Below, in pieces: positions 1 through 5,731 of a stretch of DNA of 5,812 nucleotides. Below the pieces are notes generated by a model. The model was not told the DNA's origin and made no database searches. It was given only the letters and a program-made list of their open reading frames with translations. Numbering within the stretch: the stretch's first letter is position 1; the number at the start of each line of letters is the position of its first letter. The translations under genes and the position numbers were made by a program. Source of the DNA: an uncultured Bacteroides sp. (GTDB lineage Bacteria > Bacteroidota > Bacteroidia > Bacteroidales > Bacteroidaceae); the NCBI GenBank assembly GCA_959606905.1, contig CAUHML010000188.1, positions 1 to 5,812 on the forward strand, given 5' to 3'.

Positions 1-65
1 TGAATACCTGCGCCTCCCGAACAATCGGAGCCGGCAATGGATAAAATGACTGGATGACGTTCCAT
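1..65 (-). CDS. thiD: ThiD, hydroxymethylpyrimidine/phosphomethylpyrimidine kinase (5' end only)
   Basis: Read leftward from the ATG at 65-63, 21 full codons are visible before the window edge cuts the gene. They begin MERHPVILSIAGSD and continue through Cys-Ser-Gly-Gly-Ala-Gly-Ile, with two bases of a further codon that would fit Gln. The pattern hydrophobic strand, Ala-Gly-Ser-Asp, then Gly-Gly-Ala-Gly-Ile is the N-terminal signature of the ThiD family (ribokinase-like fold). These enzymes phosphorylate HMP and HMP-phosphate in cytoplasmic thiamine pyrophosphate synthesis. The start is well placed: a consensus Bacteroides promoter lies about 25 bp upstream and no longer in-frame start is apparent. 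Pyridoxal kinase (PdxK/PdxY) has a related fold but normally lacks this motif. The gene is divergent from the xylose genes and need not share their regulation. The rest of the protein cannot be judged from here. Confidence 0.85.
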   Translation of the reverse strand, partial: MERHPVILSIAGSDCSGGAGI

Positions 66-90
66 TTTAGATTTTTTAATATTTACCCGA

Positions 91-122
91 CAAAGATAGA
101 ATAAAAAACGATAAGGTACAAA
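91..122 (-). promoter_or_regulatory. Bacteroides-type promoter for thiD
   Basis: On the minus strand a TTTG (-33 box, bases 122-119) is followed after exactly 20 bp by TATCTTTG (-7 box, bases 98-91). This is a full match to the Bacteroidetes primary-sigma consensus TTTG-N19-21-TAnnTTTG. Transcription would begin around base 83-88, giving a leader of only about 20 nt before the thiD ATG. That is too short for a TPP riboswitch. Confidence 0.75.
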
Positions 123-155
123 ATGACATATCGTTTAAAATACAATAAGTACCTT
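113..155. repeat. 7-bp inverted repeat beside the thiD promoter
   Basis: AAGGTAC at 113-119 is matched by its exact reverse complement GTACCTT at 149-155, with 29 bp between. The left arm touches the -33 box of the thiD promoter. It could be a pair of protein half-sites. Seven-base matches also occur by chance in A/T-rich DNA, so the support is weak. Confidence 0.3.
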
Positions 156-214
156 TCCGGGCATCTGTTGGAAAAGATATGAAAAGTACTGATAATAAAG
201 CGTCCATCTAGTTT

Positions 215-229
215 TTGTACTTTGTACAA
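215..229. promoter_or_regulatory. Candidate operator palindrome TTGTAC-TTT-GTACAA
   Basis: Six-base arms TTGTAC and GTACAA are perfect inverted repeats around a 3-bp TTT spacer. The 15-bp length and odd-centre symmetry are typical of a site for a dimeric winged-helix regulator. It lies about 90-100 bp from the thiD -33 box and 125 bp upstream of the xylR -33 box, so it could act on either gene. Which protein binds, if any, cannot be read from the sequence. The adjacent regulator gene is the obvious candidate, by inference only. Confidence 0.45.
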
Positions 230-251
230 TTACTCACCCGTGGAAATACTA

Positions 252-317
252 AAATACATATTGTAATTCGTAAGATAACACTAACTATTCATATTGTAGA
301 ATGTATGATATGTATTT
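252..317. repeat. Cluster of inverted and direct repeats upstream of xylR
   Basis: AAATACATAT at 252-261 is mirrored perfectly by ATATGTATTT at 308-317 (10-bp arms, 46 bp apart). CATATTGTA occurs twice in direct orientation, at 257-265 and 290-298, starting 33 bp apart or about three helical turns. The first copy also sits inside a local imperfect palindrome, TACA-TAT-TGTA at 255-265. Helically phased direct copies suggest multiple sites on the same DNA face for a regulator, possibly with looping. The sequence is A/T-rich, so part of this may be chance. Confidence 0.4.
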
Positions 318-323
318 ATATGA

Positions 324-336
324 AAAACAATGTTTT
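324..336. promoter_or_regulatory. Candidate operator palindrome AAAACA-A-TGTTTT
   Basis: Six-base arms AAAACA and TGTTTT are exact reverse complements around a single A. The site ends 17 bp before the xylR -33 box, a usual position for an activator site. It might equally be simple A/T-rich coincidence. No binding protein can be assigned from the sequence. Confidence 0.35.
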
Positions 337-353
337 ATAGCATAGTTCTTATT

Positions 354-385
354 TTTGTTTTGATGGTTTTTAGCCTCTATATTTG
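354..385 (+). promoter_or_regulatory. Bacteroides-type promoter for xylR and probably the xyl operon
   Basis: TTTG at 354-357 and TATATTTG at 378-385 are separated by 20 bp, a full match to TTTG-N19-21-TAnnTTTG. Transcription should start a few bases after 385, roughly 389-394, leaving a leader of about 13-18 nt before ATG 407. This placement rules out the upstream TTG at 383 as the regulator's start, because that codon is part of the -7 box and would lie upstream of the mRNA. I found no comparably good promoter before xylB, xylA or xylE, so this may drive the whole cluster. Confidence 0.75.
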
Positions 386-406
386 CATCGTCTTAAAGAA
401 ATAGAT

Positions 407-1138
407 ATGCAAAATTTACAGAAAAATACACCTTTAGCAAACAATCATATATCAGTAGACTGTGTAGTGATTGGTTTTGACGGAGAACAACTGAAAGTGT
501 TGCTTGTAAAACGTGCAGGTGAGGATAATGGAGAAGTATATCATGATATGAAACTTCCCGGAAGTCTTATCTATATGGATGAAGCCCTGGATGAAGCTGC
601 ACAACGAGTTTTGTATGAACTGACAGGACTTAAAAATGTGAATCTGATGCAGTTTAAAGCATTTGGTTCTAAAAACAGAACGAGTAATCCGAAAGATGTA
701 CGTTGGTTGGAAAGAGCTATGCAGTCAAAAGTGGAGCGTATTGTTACCATTGCATATTTGTCGATGGTGAAGATAGATCGTACGTTGGATAAGAATCTGG
801 ACGATCATCAGGCTTGCTGGGTCGCTTTGAAAGACGTGAAAACACTGGCTTTCGACCATAATCTGATTATAAAGGAGGCAATGACTTATATTCGTCAGTT
901 CGTAGAATTTAATCCTTCCATGTTGTTCGAACTGCTTCCGCGTAAATTTACAGCCGCACAATTAAGGACTCTTTTTGAATTAGTATACGACAAAGCCGTG
1001 GACGTGCGTAACTTCCATAAAAAAATAGCAATGATGGAATATGTAGTTCCTTTGGAAGAAAAACAACAAGGAGTGGCTCACCGTGCTGCCCGTTATTATA
1101 AATTTGATAAGAAGATATATAATAAGGTAAGAAGGTAA
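407..1138 (+). CDS. xylR: Nudix-domain/winged-helix transcriptional regulator (NrtR-like), probable xylose regulator
   Basis: This 243-aa cytoplasmic protein probably regulates the adjacent xylose genes. Residues about 15-165 form a Nudix-like domain (ISVDCVVIGFDGEQLKVLLVKR, then the Nudix-box region at 50-75). Residues about 173-243 match the NrtR-type winged helix (LFELLPRKFTAAQLRTLFEL, then a basic RNFHKKI helix and an aromatic/basic C-terminus). The Nudix box is degenerate against GX5EX7REUXEEXGU: Gly is Ser53, the Glu after Arg67 is Val68 and the second Glu of the EE pair is Leu72, while Glu59, Glu71 and Gly74 remain. Hydrolysis is therefore unlikely and ligand sensing is inferred. In Bacteroides, Nudix-related regulators of this type (AraR, and by genomic context XylR) control pentose genes. 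ATG 407 is chosen because an in-frame TTG at 383 lies in the promoter. It is followed by xylB after 118 bp. The effector and direction of control are not visible. Confidence 0.85.
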   Translation: MQNLQKNTPLANNHISVDCVVIGFDGEQLKVLLVKRAGEDNGEVYHDMKLPGSLIYMDEALDEAAQRVLYELTGLKNVNLMQFKAFGSKNRTSNPKDVRWLERAMQSKVERIVTIAYLSMVKIDRTLDKNLDDHQACWVALKDVKTLAFDHNLIIKEAMTYIRQFVEFNPSMLFELLPRKFTAAQLRTLFELVYDKAVDVRNFHKKIAMMEYVVPLEEKQQGVAHRAARYYKFDKKIYNKVRR

Positions 1139-1147
1139 ACCCTATTC

Positions 1148-1175
1148 AAGTATTAAGTATCAAGTAGTAAGTATT
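1148..1175 (+). repeat. Tandem heptamer repeat, four units of AAGTANN
   Basis: Four consecutive 7-bp units read AAGTATT, AAGTATC, AAGTAGT, AAGTATT, beginning 9 bp after the xylR stop. A further AAGTATT stands at 1191-1197, with AATGTTA before it and AATTGTC after it in the same 7-bp register, which look like decayed copies. Short tandem heptamers like this occur in intergenic DNA, grow or shrink by slippage and usually have no known function. The array replaces any obvious terminator or promoter between xylR and xylB. Confidence 0.7.
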
Positions 1176-1214
1176 AGGCGTTGAATGTTAAAGTATTAAT
1201 TGTCGGACATTGAG

Positions 1215-1250
1215 CGTAAATCGTAAATAGTAAATCGTTTAATCGTAAAT
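1215..1250 (+). repeat. Second heptamer array, CGTAAAT units, just before xylB
   Basis: Units are CGTAAAT at 1215-1221 and 1222-1228, AGTAAAT at 1229-1235, an 8-base variant CGTTTAAT at 1236-1243, and CGTAAAT at 1244-1250. The array ends 6 bp before the xylB ATG, so it occupies the translation-initiation region. A change in copy number would change the sequence but not necessarily the frame, since it is untranslated. It shares a GTA core and a 7-bp period with the array at 1148-1175. Confidence 0.7.
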
Positions 1251-1256
1251 AAAATT

Positions 1257-2780
1257 ATGTTTCTATTAGGTTATGACATAGGTAGCTCGTCTGTAAAAGC
1301 GAGTTTGGTAAATGCGGAGACTGGTAAATGTGTATCCTCGGCATTTTTTCCGAAAACAGAAGCGAATATTATTGCAGTGAATCCCGGATGGGCGGAACAA
1401 GATCCTGAAAGTTGGTGGGAAAACTTAAAGTTGTCCACGCAGGCTATTATGACAGAATCCGGAGTTAGTGCCGCTGAAATTAAAGCCATCGGTATCTCTT
1501 ATCAGATGCACGGATTGGTTTGTGTTGATAAGAATCAGCATGTATTGCGTCCTGCTATCATCTGGTGTGACTCTCGTGCGGTGCCATACGGTCAGAAAGC
1601 GTTTGAGACAATCGGGGAGGAGAGATGTCTTTCTCATTTGTTGAACTCACCGGGGAATTTTACTGCTTCCAAGTTGGCGTGGATTAAAGAAAACGAACCG
1701 GCCATCTATGAGCAGATTGATAAGATAATGCTGCCGGGCGATTATATTGCCATGAAGTTGAGTGGAGAAATCTGTACAACTGTTTCCGGGCTTTCGGAAG
1801 GTATGTTCTGGGATTTCAAGAACAATCGGGTGGCTGATTTCTTAATGGATTATTACGGATTTGATTCTTCTTTGATTGCAGATATTAAACCGACTTTTGC
1901 TGAACAAGGACGTGTAAATGCAATAGCTGCCAAAGAGCTTGGACTGAAAGAAGGAACACCGATTACCTATCGTGCAGGCGACCAGCCTAACAATGCCCTT
2001 TCTTTGAATGTGTTTAATCCGGGAGAGATTGCTTCTACGGCAGGAACATCGGGAGTGGTTTATGGCGTGAATGGTGAAGTGAACTATGATCCGCAGTCAC
2101 GCGTCAATACCTTTGCGCATGTCAATCATACCATAGATCAGACACGTTTGGGAGTATTGCTTTGCATCAACGGAACGGGTATTCTCAATTCATGGGTAAA
2201 ACGCAACATTGCTCCCGAAGGAATATCTTATAATGAAATGAATGTATTGGCTTCCAAAGCTCCTATCGGCAGTGCGGGAATCAGTATTCTGCCCTTTGGT
2301 AATGGTGCCGAACGTATGCTGAACAATAAAGAAATCGGTTGCAGTATCCGTGGACTGGACTTCAATGCGCATGGCAAACATCATATTATTCGTGCCGCTC
2401 AAGAAGGTATTGTATTCTCTTTTAAATATGGCATTGATATCATGGAGCAAATGGGAATTCCTGTGAAGATGATCCATGCCGGACACGCTAATATGTTCTT
2501 GAGTTCTATCTTCCGCGATACTTTGGCGGGAGTCACAGGAGCTACTATCGAGCTTTACGATACGGATGGTTCCGTAGGTGCTGCGAAAGGTGCGGGCATC
2601 GGTGCAGGTATCTACAAGGATAACAATGAAGCATTTGCTACGCTTGACAAACTGGATGTGATTGAGCCTAATGTGGCAAAACGCCAAGAATATGCTGACG
2701 CGTATGCAAAATGGAAATACCGTCTTGAAAAGTCGATGACCGGTAACATACCGGCTCCGGTTCTGTCTTCAGATAAATAA
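1257..2780 (+). CDS. xylB: D-xylulose kinase (FGGY carbohydrate kinase family)
   Basis: The enzyme phosphorylates D-xylulose with ATP to D-xylulose 5-phosphate in the cytoplasm, the second step after isomerisation. At 507 aa it has normal family length (E. coli XylB is slightly shorter, about 484). The N-terminal FGGY domain opens with [16 protein letters not shown] (residues 3-18, Asp7 in the phosphate-binding loop). QMHG at 83-86 followed by [13 protein letters not shown] (96-108) is the xylulose-binding signature. The C-terminal domain has the catalytic base, most likely Asp242 in AGDQPNNA, then the [12 protein letters not shown] phosphate loop (260-271). The late FGGY signature lies around 424-451 (GVTGATIEL...[15 protein letters not shown]). 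ATG 1257 gives the expected N-terminus. The leader has no Shine-Dalgarno sequence, as is usual in Bacteroides. Its position directly before xylA supports xylulose over other FGGY substrates such as ribulose, fuculose or glycerol. No frame damage is seen. Confidence 0.95.
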   Translation: MFLLGYDIGSSSVKASLVNAETGKCVSSAFFPKTEANIIAVNPGWAEQDPESWWENLKLSTQAIMTESGVSAAEIKAIGISYQMHGLVCVDKNQHVLRPAIIWCDSRAVPYGQKAFETIGEERCLSHLLNSPGNFTASKLAWIKENEPAIYEQIDKIMLPGDYIAMKLSGEICTTVSGLSEGMFWDFKNNRVADFLMDYYGFDSSLIADIKPTFAEQGRVNAIAAKELGLKEGTPITYRAGDQPNNALSLNVFNPGEIASTAGTSGVVYGVNGEVNYDPQSRVNTFAHVNHTIDQTRLGVLLCINGTGILNSWVKRNIAPEGISYNEMNVLASKAPIGSAGISILPFGNGAERMLNNKEIGCSIRGLDFNAHGKHHIIRAAQEGIVFSFKYGIDIMEQMGIPVKMIHAGHANMFLSSIFRDTLAGVTGATIELYDTDGSVGAAKGAGIGAGIYKDNNEAFATLDKLDVIEPNVAKRQEYADAYAKWKYRLEKSMTGNIPAPVLSSDK

Positions 2781-2821
2781 TTAACAATTTAAATAATAAC
2801 CATTTTAAAAATAAAAGAATT

Positions 2822-4138
2822 ATGGCAACAAAAGAATTTTTCCCGGGAATTGAAAAGATTAAGTTCGAAGGTAAAGATAGTAAGAATCCGATGGCATTCC
2901 GTTACTACGATGCTGAAAAGGTTATCAACGGCAAGAAGATGAAAGATTGGTTGAGATTTGCTATGGCATGGTGGCATACTTTGTGTGCTGAAGGTGGCGA
3001 CCAATTCGGTGGCGGAACAAAACAATTCCCTTGGAATAGTAATGCTGACGCTATACAAGCTGCAAAAGATAAAATGGACGCAGGTTTCGAATTCATGCAG
3101 AAAATGGGTATCGAATACTACTGTTTCCACGATGTAGACTTGGTTTCTGAAGGTACAAGCATCGAAGAATACGAAGCTAATCTGAAGGCAATCGTAGCAT
3201 ACGCAAAACAGAAACAAGCTGAAACAGGCATCAAACTGTTGTGGGGTACTGCCAACGTATTTGGCCATGCACGTTATATGAACGGTGCCGCTACTAACCC
3301 TGATTTTGACGTAGTAGCTCGTGCTGCTGTTCAGATCAAGAATGCAATCGATGCAACGATCGAACTGGGTGGTCAGAACTATGTATTCTGGGGTGGCCGT
3401 GAAGGCTATATGTCTCTTCTGAATACAGATCAGAAACGTGAAAAAGAACACCTGGCAAAAATGCTGACCATCGCTCGTGATTATGCTCGTGCCCGTGGTT
3501 TCAAAGGTACTTTCCTGATTGAACCGAAACCGATGGAACCGACAAAACATCAGTATGATGTAGATACAGAAACAGTAATCGGATTCCTGAAAGCTCATGG
3601 CTTGGATAAAGATTTCAAAGTGAACATTGAAGTAAACCACGCAACTTTGGCTGGTCACACTTTCGAACACGAATTGGCAGTAGCAGTAGACAACGGCATG
3701 TTGGGTTCTATCGACGCTAACCGTGGTGATTATCAGAATGGTTGGGATACAGACCAATTCCCGATTGACAACTACGAACTGACACAAGCTATGATGCAAA
3801 TAATCCGCAACGGTGGCTTGGGTAACGGTGGAACAAATTTCGACGCTAAAACTCGTCGTAACTCTACTGACCTGGAAGATATCTTCATCGCTCACATCGC
3901 AGGTATGGACGCTATGGCTCGTGCATTGGAAAGCGCAGCTGCTCTGCTGAACGAATCTCCATATAAGAAAATGTTGGCTGACCGTTACGCTTCATTTGAT
4001 GGCGGTAAAGGTAAGGAGTTTGAAGATGGCAAGTTGACTTTGGAAGATGTAGTTGCTTATGCAAAAGCAAACGGTGAACCGAAACAGACTAGCGGTAAAC
4101 AAGAACTTTATGAAGCAATTCTGAATATGTATTGCTAA
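2822..4138 (+). CDS. xylA: D-xylose isomerase, class II
   Basis: This enzyme interconverts D-xylose and D-xylulose in the cytoplasm, the entry step of the pathway. The 438-aa length and the N-terminal extension (residues 1-45, with [16 protein letters not shown]) mark the longer class II enzymes. The catalytic pair His103 and Asp106 is in CFHDVD. Metal ligands by family alignment are Glu234 and Lys236 nearby in IEPKPMEP, Glu270 and His273 in [12 protein letters not shown], Asp298 in [20 protein letters not shown], Asp309 and Asp311 in that same segment, and Asp341 in [20 protein letters not shown] (189-196) is the conserved Trp-containing loop. All catalytic and two-metal residues are present, so the enzyme should be active and probably tetrameric. 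It begins 41 bp after xylB with no visible promoter between. Codon use is strongly biased (TTG/CTG for Leu, almost no TTA or CTA), suggesting high expression relative to its neighbours. Confidence 0.98.
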   Translation: MATKEFFPGIEKIKFEGKDSKNPMAFRYYDAEKVINGKKMKDWLRFAMAWWHTLCAEGGDQFGGGTKQFPWNSNADAIQAAKDKMDAGFEFMQKMGIEYYCFHDVDLVSEGTSIEEYEANLKAIVAYAKQKQAETGIKLLWGTANVFGHARYMNGAATNPDFDVVARAAVQIKNAIDATIELGGQNYVFWGGREGYMSLLNTDQKREKEHLAKMLTIARDYARARGFKGTFLIEPKPMEPTKHQYDVDTETVIGFLKAHGLDKDFKVNIEVNHATLAGHTFEHELAVAVDNGMLGSIDANRGDYQNGWDTDQFPIDNYELTQAMMQIIRNGGLGNGGTNFDAKTRRNSTDLEDIFIAHIAGMDAMARALESAAALLNESPYKKMLADRYASFDGGKGKEFEDGKLTLEDVVAYAKANGEPKQTSGKQELYEAILNMYC

Positions 4139-4145
4139 TTAACCC

Positions 4146-4232
4146 CACCACAGATTACACGGATCGTCACAGATTAATTTTCTTCTCTCTTATTTTGAAT
4201 TTTATCTGTGTCAATCTGTGAAATCTGTGGTG
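4146..4232. repeat. Large imperfect inverted repeat of CACAGAT units between xylA and xylE
   Basis: About 32 bases at 4146-4177 match the reverse complement of about 32 bases at 4201-4232 with five mismatches. The outer 11 bases (CACCACAGATT and AATCTGTGGTG) pair perfectly. Each arm is itself a tandem triplet: CACAGAT, CACGGAT, CACAGAT starting at 4149, 4158, 4168, mirrored by ATCTGTG starting at 4204, 4214, 4223. The loop (about 4178-4200) is pyrimidine- and T-rich. In mRNA it would fold into a long hairpin beginning 8 nt after the xylA stop. CACAGATT-type repeats are, as I recall, common between genes in Bacteroides. It could stabilise the xylA 3' end, partly terminate transcription, or lower xylE expression. 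It lacks the GC-rich stem plus U-run of a standard terminator. Confidence 0.8.
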
Positions 4233-4276
4233 ATATAAATCCAACTACTACAACACTACTTTATCTACTTATAACC

Positions 4277-5731
4277 ATGATTAATACAACGAACGAAGGT
4301 AGTAAACTCTACCTATATTCGATAACCTCTGTCGCCATTTTGGGAGGACTGCTTTTCGGATACGATACAGCGGTTATTTCCGGTGCAGAGAAAGGCTTGG
4401 AGGCTTTTTTCCTTTCGGCCTCTGATTTTCAATACAATAAAGTAATGCATGGAATCACATCTTCCAGTGCATTAATTGGCTGTGTACTGGGTGGTGCGAT
4501 CTCCGGTATATTTGCTTCCCGTTTGGGACGTCGTAATTCTCTAAGGCTTGCTGCCGTACTCTTTTTCCTTTCAGCATTAGGTTCCTATTATCCGGAAGTC
4601 TTATTCTTCGAATATGGAAAGCCGAACATGGATTTGCTGATTGCTTTTAATTTGTATCGTGTTTTGGGCGGTATCGGTGTTGGACTGGCTTCTGCAGTCT
4701 GTCCGATGTATATTGCTGAAATTGCTCCTTCTAATATTCGTGGAACGCTTGTATCGTGTAACCAGTTTGCTATCATCTTCGGTATGTTGGTAGTATACTT
4801 CGTGAATTTCCTGATTATGGGCGACCATCAAAATCCTATTATTTTGAAAGATGCAGCCGGTGTACTGTCTGTTAGTGCTGAATCTGATATGTGGACTGTT
4901 TATGAAGGATGGCGTTACATGTTCGGTTCGGAAGCTTTCCCTGCCGCTTTCTTCGGTCTGTTGTTGTTCTTTGTTCCCAAGACTCCTCGTTATCTTGTAT
5001 TGATACAGCAGGATGAAAAGGCTTATTCGATCCTTGAAAAGATCAATGGTAAGACAAAAGCACAGGAAATTCTTAATGATATTAAAGCTACTGCTCATGA
5101 AAAGACAGAGAAAATCTTTACTTATGGAGTGGCAGTAATTGTGATCGGTATTTTACTTTCTGTATTCCAACAGGCTATCGGTATTAATGCGGTACTTTAT
5201 TATGCTCCTCGTATTTTCGAAAATGCAGGTGCAGAAGGAGGTGGCATGATGCAGACAGTTATTATGGGTATTGTAAACATTGTCTTTACATTGGTTGCAA
5301 TCTTCACTGTAGACCGCTTCGGACGTAAACCACTATTGATAATCGGTTCTATTGGTATGGCTGTAGGTGCATTTGCGGTAGCAATGTGTGATAGCATGGC
5401 AATAAAGGGTGTTCTCCCGGTGCTTTCAGTGATTGTGTATGCAGCATTCTTTATGATGTCTTGGGGACCGATTTGCTGGGTATTGATCTCGGAAATATTC
5501 CCGAACACGATCCGTGGTAAAGCGGTAGCAATCGCCGTAGCATTCCAATGGATATTCAATTACATTGTATCTTCTACTTTCCCGGCACTGTACGACTTCA
5601 GCCCGATGTTTGCATATAGTTTATATGGCATAATCTGTGTGGCTGCTGCCATCTTCGTTTGGCGTTGGGTACCCGAAACGAAAGGTAAGACACTGGAAGA
5701 TATGAGCAAGCTTTGGAAAAAAAATAAATAA
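4277..5731 (+). CDS. xylE: D-xylose:H+ symporter (MFS sugar porter family)
   Basis: This inner-membrane transporter imports D-xylose with protons. The 484-aa protein has the 12-helix MFS layout, with halves split by a cytoplasmic loop near 240-280. Sugar-porter motifs appear in order: GYDTAVISG (28-36), SRLGRRNS (81-88), YRVLGGIGVG (127-136), VPKTPRYL in place of PESPR (233-240), QQAIGINAVLYYAP (298-311), VDRFGRKP (345-352), SWGPICWVLISEIFP (395-409) and VPETKGKTLEDM (465-476). Residues equivalent to the E. coli XylE site are present: Asp30 and Arg128 for proton coupling, and Gln163, Gln298, Gln299, Asn304, Trp396 and Gln424 for xylose. Xylose rather than glucose or arabinose is therefore the likely substrate. 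ATG 4277 is chosen because the frame extends to a GTG at 4208 only by translating through the inverted repeat, giving 23 extra residues atypical of the family. The gap to xylA is 138 bp. Confidence 0.95.
   Translation: MINTTNEGSKLYLYSITSVAILGGLLFGYDTAVISGAEKGLEAFFLSASDFQYNKVMHGITSSSALIGCVLGGAISGIFASRLGRRNSLRLAAVLFFLSALGSYYPEVLFFEYGKPNMDLLIAFNLYRVLGGIGVGLASAVCPMYIAEIAPSNIRGTLVSCNQFAIIFGMLVVYFVNFLIMGDHQNPIILKDAAGVLSVSAESDMWTVYEGWRYMFGSEAFPAAFFGLLLFFVPKTPRYLVLIQQDEKAYSILEKINGKTKAQEILNDIKATAHEKTEKIFTYGVAVIVIGILLSVFQQAIGINAVLYYAPRIFENAGAEGGGMMQTVIMGIVNIVFTLVAIFTVDRFGRKPLLIIGSIGMAVGAFAVAMCDSMAIKGVLPVLSVIVYAAFFMMSWGPICWVLISEIFPNTIRGKAVAIAVAFQWIFNYIVSSTFPALYDFSPMFAYSLYGIICVAAAIFVWRWVPETKGKTLEDMSKLWKKNK

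Larger units (their letters stand above)
66..406. other. 341-bp divergent intergenic region between thiD and xylR
   Basis: This A/T-rich stretch separates the two divergent genes. It holds the thiD promoter at its left end, the xylR promoter at its right end, and between them several short inverted and direct repeats listed separately. I found no convincing gene in it. The longest start-to-stop frame I noticed on the plus strand is a 19-codon one at 123-182 without supporting evidence. I saw no tRNA-like or TPP-riboswitch core sequence. The roughly 230 bp left between the two promoters is more than they need, so further regulatory sites are plausible but unproven. Confidence 0.7.

Noticed and set aside
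66..140. A TPP riboswitch upstream of thiD
   Set aside because: The promoter leaves a leader of only about 20 nt, and I saw no thi-box core sequences on the minus strand between 66 and 382.
123..182. A 19-codon plus-strand frame starting MTYRLKYNKY in the thiD-xylR gap
   Set aside because: It is short and has no promoter matching the Bacteroides consensus or recognisable features. It would also begin within the thiD promoter region, so chance is the simplest explanation.
208..217. TAGTTTTTG as a rightward -7 box
   Set aside because: It has one extra T relative to TAnnTTTG and no gene close downstream, and it overlaps the 215-229 palindrome.
1201..1209. TGTC-G-GACA as an operator or terminator for the xylR-xylB gap
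   Set aside because: Four-base arms are too short to distinguish from chance, and there is no following U-run.
1148..1250. Heptamer arrays as a CRISPR array
   Set aside because: Units are 7 bp with no unique spacers, which is unlike CRISPR repeats of 20-50 bp separated by spacers.
2190..2687. A 165-codon minus-strand frame opposite xylB
   Set aside because: It is codon-aligned with xylB and explained by the same effect. It has no family resemblance.
2789..3895. A 368-codon open frame on the minus strand opposite xylA
   Set aside because: It is codon-aligned with xylA, so its openness follows from xylA avoiding TTA, CTA and TCA. Its translation is rich in Cys, Phe and His with no recognisable domain, and no promoter or leader supports it.
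4191..4197. TATTTTG in the loop of the inverted repeat as a -7 box for a xylE promoter
   Set aside because: It is one base short of TAnnTTTG and has no TTTG about 20 bp upstream.
4601..5098. Minus-strand frames opposite xylE (also 5200-5559)
   Set aside because: They lie within a clearly coding membrane transporter gene, and their translations show no domain or signal.
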